A DNA stretch of 64,000 bases from Miscanthus floridulus. Taxonomy: Eukaryota; Streptophyta; Magnoliopsida; Poales; Poaceae. Under the pieces are notes generated by a model that was not told where the DNA came from, did not search any database, and saw only the letters and a program-made list of their open reading frames with translations. Shown piece after piece: positions 57,570-64,000 of this stretch. A program made the position numbers and the translations under genes. How positions within the stretch are numbered: position 1 is the stretch's first letter; every line of letters starts with the position of its first letter. The stretch covers positions 11,375,908-11,439,907 of the forward strand of contig NC_089593.1 of assembly GCF_019320115.1 (NCBI RefSeq), given 5' to 3'.

Positions 57570-60002
57570 CTTTCACTGCAGCTTGAGCTTCTTCTTGCTT
57601 TTGGTATTTGAAGTAGGGCTGACTGGGCTAGATGGACTGGCTACTGCAACTTGGAGCTTCTTTGGTGTAAGCTTCTTCTTGATCCCTATCTTCCTCGGTG
57701 AAGCCTGGGGCAGCACAATCTCTGTGGCTCTGTCTCTATTGTAATAGAGTCTTCATGGAAAGGGGCCAGGTGCATAGTTTGGATTGGAACTGGGTCATTG
57801 GAACTAGTTCTAGACCTTATGGCAAAAAGGTAGAGTGTGCTTTAGCATTAGCAGTCATAATAGAAGTGTTGTGATCAATTGAAGAGCAGGTAAACATACC
57901 TATTAGACACACTATTTGGACCTGAGCTTGAAGTAGTAGTGGTAGCTGCCCCCTTGCTCTTCTTGGAACTAGAAGAAGAAGAAGATTTCCTCTTCCTTTT
58001 CTTGTATGTAGCATTGACCACTACCTCATTGTGTGGGAACACCATCTAGGATGGAGTAGCAACCACAATGCTAGTCTCTGTGTTACAGTTTGCTGCTTTT
58101 TTAGCCTTTTCTTTGGAAGACCACTGCATAGGAAAAGTTACATTAGTTAACTAAGTTATTGAAGCTGTACATGTATCTACAAAGTAATTTAGTTACATAG
58201 TTTACCTTTTAGCCTCCATTACAGCTATATCTTCCGGATTCCCATTCTTGCAAGTGTACCAGTGATGCCCTAACTCATGGCAGATGGGGCACTTATGTTT
58301 CTTTGCCCTCTTCTTGCTGTTGCCTCCCTCAAGTGATGATTTCATCCTATTCTTCCTTCTACCTCATGTGGACCTAAGACAGGGAGGGTACATGAAAAAG
58401 ACATGAGTAGCTTTGGGCCACATGCTTTTGTCAGGAATACAAGGGATGGAACCCTCATATGCAGCTCTGAATTTATTGATAGAGAAGTAATCATCCACAT
58501 GGTCTTCTAGTTTTTTACTAGGAATTGAAGTAATGTAGGCTATTGCATGCTTGTATGGGATTCCTGACCCCTGCCAAACCCTATAGGAACATGTTCTATC
58601 AGGTAGGCTGACCACAAACCTAAAGCCACTACCTCCCTTAGCACACAGTTCTACCACACCATCAAGGGAGGCTGTGATCACTTTAGTGTCCAGGTTGTAA
58701 CTGTCTTCCCTTAGCTTCTGCAGGATGTGAGGCAGAATCTTTCCCTCCAACTTCTTGGCTACCTTCTTCCTATGGTTCCATTTGATTAAAATCTTTTGTC
58801 TTATAGTGTTCAACAAGTCATCCAGGTGCTTTACCTTCTCAGGCTTGATCCAATTATTGAATGACTCAACCAAATTATTAGTCACATAATCAACCTTTGA
58901 TAATGTCCTGTACTGGCTCTAGGTCTAAAGTTTCTTGTGAGTTTCTTACAGATACTTCATTGCCTCAGGTTTGGCTACAACCATTGCTTGATAGCGCTTC
59001 TCAAATATGTAAGGGCTCCATGAATATGAAGAAGCCCACAAGTGATCATCAAATACCTTCCCATTGTACCTCTTCTTGAAATTATGTACTAAGTGATACA
59101 TACACTCTCTATGTTCAGCATTTGGAAAAACTTCAATAACCCCATTCATGACTGCCTGGCCACAATCTATGCAGAATGTCAAGCCCTCTGGGGTGCCTAT
59201 TGCTTCCTTCAACCTCTCCATAAACCACACCTAATTCTTATTGGTTTATGAGTCAATTACACCAACAACTACTGGATACATCCAATTATGCCCATCTACT
59301 GCATAAGCAATGCACAACTGTCCCCAAAACCTTCCTATTAAAAATGTGCTATCTACTACAAGATATGGTCTACAACCTCTAAGAAATCCATCAACACATG
59401 GTTTTAGTGCAAAGAATAGCCTATTGAACCTAATCTTATTATTGATTGTGTGATTATCAATGACAAGAAATGACCCAGGACTTGATTCTTCTAACTGGGC
59501 CTTAAGCCTATATAGGTTATCAAAACTTTTGCCCCAAGGCCCATAAATCTTATCTATGGCAAGATTTTTACCTTTATACACTCTTGTAGGGTACCACAAT
59601 TTTGTGTGCATCCTTCAACCTCCTTTGCAGTTCTGTTGCACCTAGAGTTTCATCTTCCTTTAGGCAATCAATCACCTAACTGCACACCTAGAACTATGTT
59701 ACCCCTACATAGATTCCTTGCCTCCTAGTGCTCTGACACTCATGACGGTAGAGGTTCCTTTTCACCTGCAAAATAGTCAAGTAATGCACTTATTACAAGC
59801 CACACAATGCAAGAAAAACAGGGAGCAGTCAATAAAAACAATGTACTAACACATTACCTTAATAGTGTGCCTATCCCTTAGAGTTGAGGCATGAAGTCTC
59901 CACCTGTAGCCCTCACTCTGCTATGAGTAGTTCACCCTATACCTCCTTGTATCACTCTTCTCAATGTCATATTTGAACTCATTTTTAACAACATGAGTAG
60001 CT
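57570..60002 (-). pseudogene. MULE (Mutator-like) transposase, broken
   Basis: Read from right to left. 59960-59625 is the decayed N-terminal DNA-binding region (SEGYRWRLHASTL). 59611-59246 carries the start of the transposase domain (YLVVDSTFLIGRFWGQL, then DGHNWMYPVVVGVIDS). 59230-58946 continues with CIDCGQAVMNGVIEVFPNAE and HRECMYHL, the MULE signature. 58885-58364 carries NNLVESFNNWI and a SWIM-type segment CSYRVWQGSGIPYKHA. A zinc knuckle CPICHELGHHWYTC lies at about 58245-58300, and Ser/Lys-rich tails run to 57570. Intact MULE transposases cut and insert DNA through a DDE site. Stops near 59245 and 58920 split this one, and two SWIM Cys positions read Tyr. The upstream end is cut by the copia LTR at 60003. 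Confidence 0.8.
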
Positions 60003-61626
60003 TGAAAGCATCTAGGACCCTAGTTGGGTTTCGGTGATTAATGACAATACGAAATTACTATGACTAACGTGTGTTTTGCAAAGGCAATTAAGTTAGATCA
60101 TGGTAATGACAATTGATTGGGCAATCGTGGTTGTTATGCCCCTATGATGGAAATTATTTTGGTTTTCAAAGGATGGACGATAAGGTTAAGGATGGACTAG
60201 TTCTAAGTGTCGTTTGGTGTTGAAGAGACACTTAGAGTAGTTTAGGACTTTGTTTTTCCTTTGGCCGTACTATTAAGGAGGGTATGGATGGGTAGCTTGA
60301 TCTAGGTGAGTCTAGTAGGTTAGGTGTGGTGCACACTTATCAAATCTAGTACTAGGCAGCTCCAAAGTAGCCCTTAGATCAATTGAAGCAAACTTCATTC
60401 ACATATGATTGCAAGTTGGAAGTGAATGGAGGGTCAAATGTTGACCGGACGCTAGTTCCGATGTGACCAAACGCTGGTGCAGAGTCCGGTCAGTTCATTT
60501 GATCAAGGAGAAGTCACCTAGTTGTGACCAGACGCTGAGTGAAATGTGATCGGACATTGGGTGGCAGAGTCCGGTCAACTCCAGTAAGGTTCTAGAGAGG
60601 GAGAATCCAGATTGGATGCATTCGGTCAGTGCTGACCGGACGCTGGTCAGGTTCTGGCTACTTACCGGACACTGAGCAGCAAAGAGACCAGACGCTGGGT
60701 TCCAAAGTCCGGTCAACATTAGTAAGGTTCCAGAGAGAAGTTTTTGTGACCGGATGCGTCCAATCAGTGCTAACCGGACATGGGTCAGAGTCTGGTCACA
60801 ACTTAACTGCTCAGTGGTAGGGAGAACTGACCGGAGCATCCGGTCACCTTGATCGGAGTGTCCGGTCACCCCGCAGAGGCACATAATGGTTCATTTTGAA
60901 TGAGGATGATAGATACTTTCTCTATTCATTTGAGGGAGTACTCTTGCCCATTTCAATAGCTAAGAAACACCCTTGAGAGAGTGCCAAGGAGAGCAAGAGG
61001 CTAGTGAGGTGATTGAGATTTGAGAATCCAATATTAAGGCCTCATTAGCAAAAAAGAGAGTAGCAAGTGTGCATCCACCCTTCTCATTAGGCTTGTTGTG
61101 GTCAAGTGAGAGTTCTTGCTTGTTACTCTTGGTGATCACCATCACTTGGATGGCTTGGTGGTGATTGGGAGTTTGGTGATCATCCAGCGAAGCTTGTGGA
61201 TGACCTAACTCAAGTTGTGAGTAGTTGTGGGTGATTCACCATGACGGAGTGTCGAAGAATCAACCCATAGAGAGCATTTTATCCTTGCGCGGATTAAGGG
61301 GGAGCTACACCCTTGCGTGGGTGCTCCAATGAGGACTAGTGGGGAGTGGCGACTCTCCGATACCTCAGTAAAATATCACCGTGTTCCTTCTCCTCTCTTT
61401 ACTTTGAGCACTTACTTTTGAGCAATTTAATTCTTGTCTTTATATTCTTAGAATTGCCATGCTAGAGTAGGATTGGAACATAGATTGCTAAACTTTTATG
61501 CGGTAGATCAATAGGAACATATTCTAGGCACAAAGGGTGAAGTGGGCTAACCGTAGAGTCTAATTATTGCAAAGAATTTTAGAATTAGCCCAATTCACCC
61601 CCCTCTTAGGCATCTTGATCCTTTCA
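60003..61626 (+). repeat. 5' LTR, copia family A
   Basis: Starts TGAAAGCATCTAGGACCC and ends CATCTTGATCCTTTCA. It aligns throughout with 5011-6586, including the ACCGGACGCT motif cluster (60440-60870). At the site equivalent to AACGG it reads AATGG, and the TATA site is eroded. Confidence 0.92.
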
Positions 61627-61627
61627 A

Positions 61628-61642
61628 TTAGTATCAGAGCCT
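61628..61642 (+). other. Primer binding site
   Basis: TTAGTATCAGAGCC directly after the LTR, one change from the canonical TGGTATCAGAGCC complementary to initiator tRNA-Met. Confidence 0.8.
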
Positions 61643-61679
61643 CATGCTAATGTATTTAGGCTTAATCGCCTAGAGAAAG

Positions 61680-63806
61680 ATGTCTCATAGGGATGAACCT
61701 CCTCCTATCTTTGAGGGAGATGATTTTCCTTATTGAAAAATCCGTATGGAGGCGTATTTAGAAGCTCTAGATGTTGGAATTCTTAGAGCTGCCTCTCAAG
61801 GTTTCCCAAAACCTAGAGATCCCATGCACCTTCAAGGCGATGAAGTGAACTACAAAAAATGGAATGCAAAGGCTAGAAACACCATCTTTAGAGGCTTTTG
61901 CAAAGATATATTTAACCGGGTGAGGAACCACAAGGACGTCCATGCACTATGGTCGGATATTTGTGCGCTCTATGAGAGAACTAAGAGTGAGCGTGAGGAA
62001 CACTATCATCTCGTAATGAAAAAGCTTAATTCTTTTGAGATGTTTCTTAAAGAGAGTGCTAATAAAATATACTCATGCTTGAATGTTCTTGTAGAGGAAG
62101 TCAATGGGCTTGGACTTACACAAATGCAACCATCCGATGTTGTAAGAAAGATCTTGAGTGTCCTCTCCATTAACAAATATGGGCACATTGTGACCATGCT
62201 TCATCAAGGTGATCTTTCCACCGCTACACCAACTCAAATCTTGGGAAAGATCAACACTTATGAGATGTACATGCACATCACACCACAAGATGGCCATCCT
62301 CTACCAAGAAGAAAGACAAAGACTTAGCATTCAAGGCTAGCCAAGAGAAGGGCAAAGTAAGAATTGAGTATGAGAGCTCAAGTGATGATGAAGTTGATGA
62401 TGCAAGTCTTTCTCTCATGGTGAAAAGAACCACCAAAATGCTAAAGAAGCTCAACAAGAATGGCATCAAGTTTGATGGTAAGAAAAAGAAGTTCTTTACT
62501 AGCACTAGAAGGAAGCCAATCTCTAAGATGGATTGCTATAATTATGAAGAACTTAGTCATCTAGCACATCAATGCACCAAGCCCAAGAAAGACAAGTACA
62601 AAAAGTATAAGGGCAAGAAAGATTACTCAAGTGATGAAGATGAAGATGAGAAGAAGAAAACAAGCCATACAAAAAGAAGAATGGCAAGAAGAAGGACTTT
62701 CATAAGAAGAAGAAGAATGGCAAAACATACATCATCGATGATTGGCTCATGGACATTGATTCATCAAGTTGCTCATCCAATAATGATAGTGACAACGAGA
62801 AGGTGGCCACCATTATGATTGACTCTTTGTCATCTTCACCGACACCACCGCCATCATCCTCTACACACCTATGCCTTATGGCCAAGGGTGAACAAAAGGT
62901 ATCAAATGATGACGATAGTAGTGGTGATGAACATGCTAGCAATGATGATAGTGATAGTGATGATGATGAATTTGAATCACCTTTATATGATGATCTTGTT
63001 AAATTGCTAAATCAATATACTAAGATTATTAGAAAAACTAGAGCTAAGAATGAAAAACTTGAAATTAAGAATGACTCTCTTTTAGCTAAATATGACATAG
63101 CAGAAAAGGCTAGTATTGAGCTTAGAGAAGCAAATGATGCTATGTCATCCAAACTCAAGGAGCTCAAATCTTCTAAGAAAGAGCTTAAAGAAAACATGAT
63201 AAACTTGAGGGGATACATAATGAGCTCATCACTAGCTATAACATGCTAAAAGAAGAGTATACCAACCTCAAGGTTAATCATAATAATCTTGTTATCTCCA
63301 ATGAGTTTTTATCCAATGAGCCACATGATGCTACTAATGATGTTGTTAAGATTGATATAGCTACATCATATGATGACTTGATTATTGAGAGCATTGAGCA
63401 AGGTTCTAGTAGCAAAGGCAAGCAAGTGGTTGAGTACGATGATTATAATGAGTATGTCAAGATCAAGAATGAGAATGAGAAGCTAATGAAAGATCTTGAG
63501 AAGCTATCAACCACCAACACTATTGTGTTAGAGAACATTGATCATGATTATGATGTAGAGCTCAAGGAAAAGAATGAGAAACTCAAAGAAGAGAACAAGA
63601 AACTAAAGATGGAGAAAAATCATGATGAGCTAAAAGAAGAGAACAAGAAGCTCAAGTTGGAGAAAGAACATCTCAAAATTGGTTTGAGCAAGTTCACAAG
63701 AGGCAAGCATCTTCAAAGTGAGTTACTCATGAACACCGTCATAAAGATGGATAGAAGTGGAATTGGATATTTAGTAAATCAAGAGAAGAAGGCTCAAGCT
63801 CAATAA
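61680..63806 (+). pseudogene. Copia gag, broken
   Basis: ATG at 61680 (MSHRDEPPPIFEGDDFPY) is followed by a TGA at about 61734, where gag normally has Trp. The reading then continues (MEAYLEALDVGIL) through the gag core (ALWSDICALYERTKSE, 61930-61990), changes frame near 62300, and passes a zinc knuckle with the second Cys replaced by Tyr (CYNYEELSHLAHQC, 62536-62577). An Asp/Ser-rich segment and a long Glu/Lys coiled coil follow (62990-63700), with more frame changes near 62660 and 63220. It stops at 63804. A second, intact knuckle CFKCGQEGHFAHEC follows at about 63840-63881. Gag would form the particle that packages element RNA; this copy cannot make a full protein. Confidence 0.85.
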
Positions 63807-64000
63807 CAACAATATAAGTCAAAGCCAAAGCCAAAGAGGTGTTTTAAGTGTGGACAAGAAGGTCACTTTGCCCATGAGTGTCAAACTCCACCACCACAAC
63901 CCTAGCCCAAGCATGCTAGACCTTTTGCTTTCAATGCTCATTACATGCTTAGAAAGGATTCTAGTGGTAAAATGAAAGTCATGTTCTTAGGACCTCCCAA
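63807..64000 (+). pseudogene. Continuation of copia gag with intact zinc knuckle
   Basis: Beyond the stop at 63804 the same frame holds CX2CX4HX4C (CFKCGQEGHFAHEC), another stop near 63904, then RPFAFNAHYMLRKDSSGKMKV, running to the window edge. Confidence 0.7.

Larger units (their letters stand above)
60003..64000 (+). mobile_element. SIRE/Maximus-type copia element, 5' part, runs off the window
   Basis: 5' LTR, primer binding site and gag in the expected order. Pol would lie beyond 64000. It is inserted in the MULE transposase gene; the left flank is TAGCT, and the other duplication cannot be seen. The LTR belongs to the same family as the solo LTR at 5011-6586. Confidence 0.9.

Overview
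This window is plant nuclear DNA, almost certainly from a panicoid grass (sugarcane, sorghum or Miscanthus type). The evidence is SIRE/Maximus-type copia gag genes, a chromodomain Ty3/gypsy element, CACTA elements with 'tttagtcccggttgg' subterminal repeats, Stowaway, Tourist and hAT-type MITEs, an Au-like SINE, and a host gene with the steep 5'-to-3' GC decline typical of grasses. I see one plausible host protein gene. Nearly everything else is transposable-element sequence or unassigned intergenic DNA. No rRNA, tRNA gene, CRISPR array or bacterial-type operon is visible. The species assignment is inference.

Region 1 (1-5010): intergenic DNA with a degenerate ~90-bp tandem repeat split by a Tourist MITE (312-501), a small hAT-like MITE (2518-2654), an unassigned GC-rich block (2655-3480) and a broken copia gag fragment (3898-4957).

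Region 2 (5011-27099): a stack of nested retrotransposons. The outermost element is a 5'-truncated chromovirus-type Ty3/gypsy element (6592-27099) with a 393-bp 3' LTR. Cut into it are a copia element with two LTRs (7103-17274, TSD ACTAT), a solo LTR (19195-21221) and a 4.36-kb probable giant solo LTR (21511-25866). The copia element is itself interrupted by a 3.8-kb non-autonomous LTR element (11960-15761) carrying a 1.7-kb minisatellite. A further solo LTR (5011-6586, TSD GAAGG) sits at the 5' edge. Target-site duplications can be read at most joints, so insertion order is recoverable.

Region 3 (27100-34183): unassigned DNA, a possible Helitron 3' terminus (about 30528), a Tourist-like MITE, and a 5'-deleted CACTA element whose right end abuts the host gene. 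A 38-bp stretch of the gene's first exon occurs on both sides of this element.

Region 4 (34185-42090): the host gene, a plant mobile domain (PMD) protein of about 1,920 residues (1,974 if an upstream exon is used). It has a GC-rich PMD-coding exon, a basic nuclear-localisation-like stretch, a long acidic tail, and a series of short phase-0 3' exons that look like tandem exon duplications. Its introns and 3' flank carry several MITEs.

Region 5 (42091-57000): SINE and MITE debris, a second copy of a TA-microsatellite-flanked 'Micron'-like element nearly identical to one upstream of the PMD gene, and a complete CACTA element (45788-51633, TSD CCG). That element holds a decayed Ulp1-like (C48) protease gene and a threefold tandem hairpin repeat. 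A long stretch without recognisable genes follows.

Region 6 (57560-64000): a broken MULE transposase on the minus strand, interrupted by the 5' LTR of a SIRE-type copia element. Its primer binding site and gag follow, and it runs off the right edge.

Across regions, three apparently unrelated LTR families share one promoter layout: a cluster of inverted ACCGGACGCT/AGCGTCCGGT motifs, then an AACGG motif, then TATAAATA 18-19 nt downstream. This is the most unusual pattern I found.
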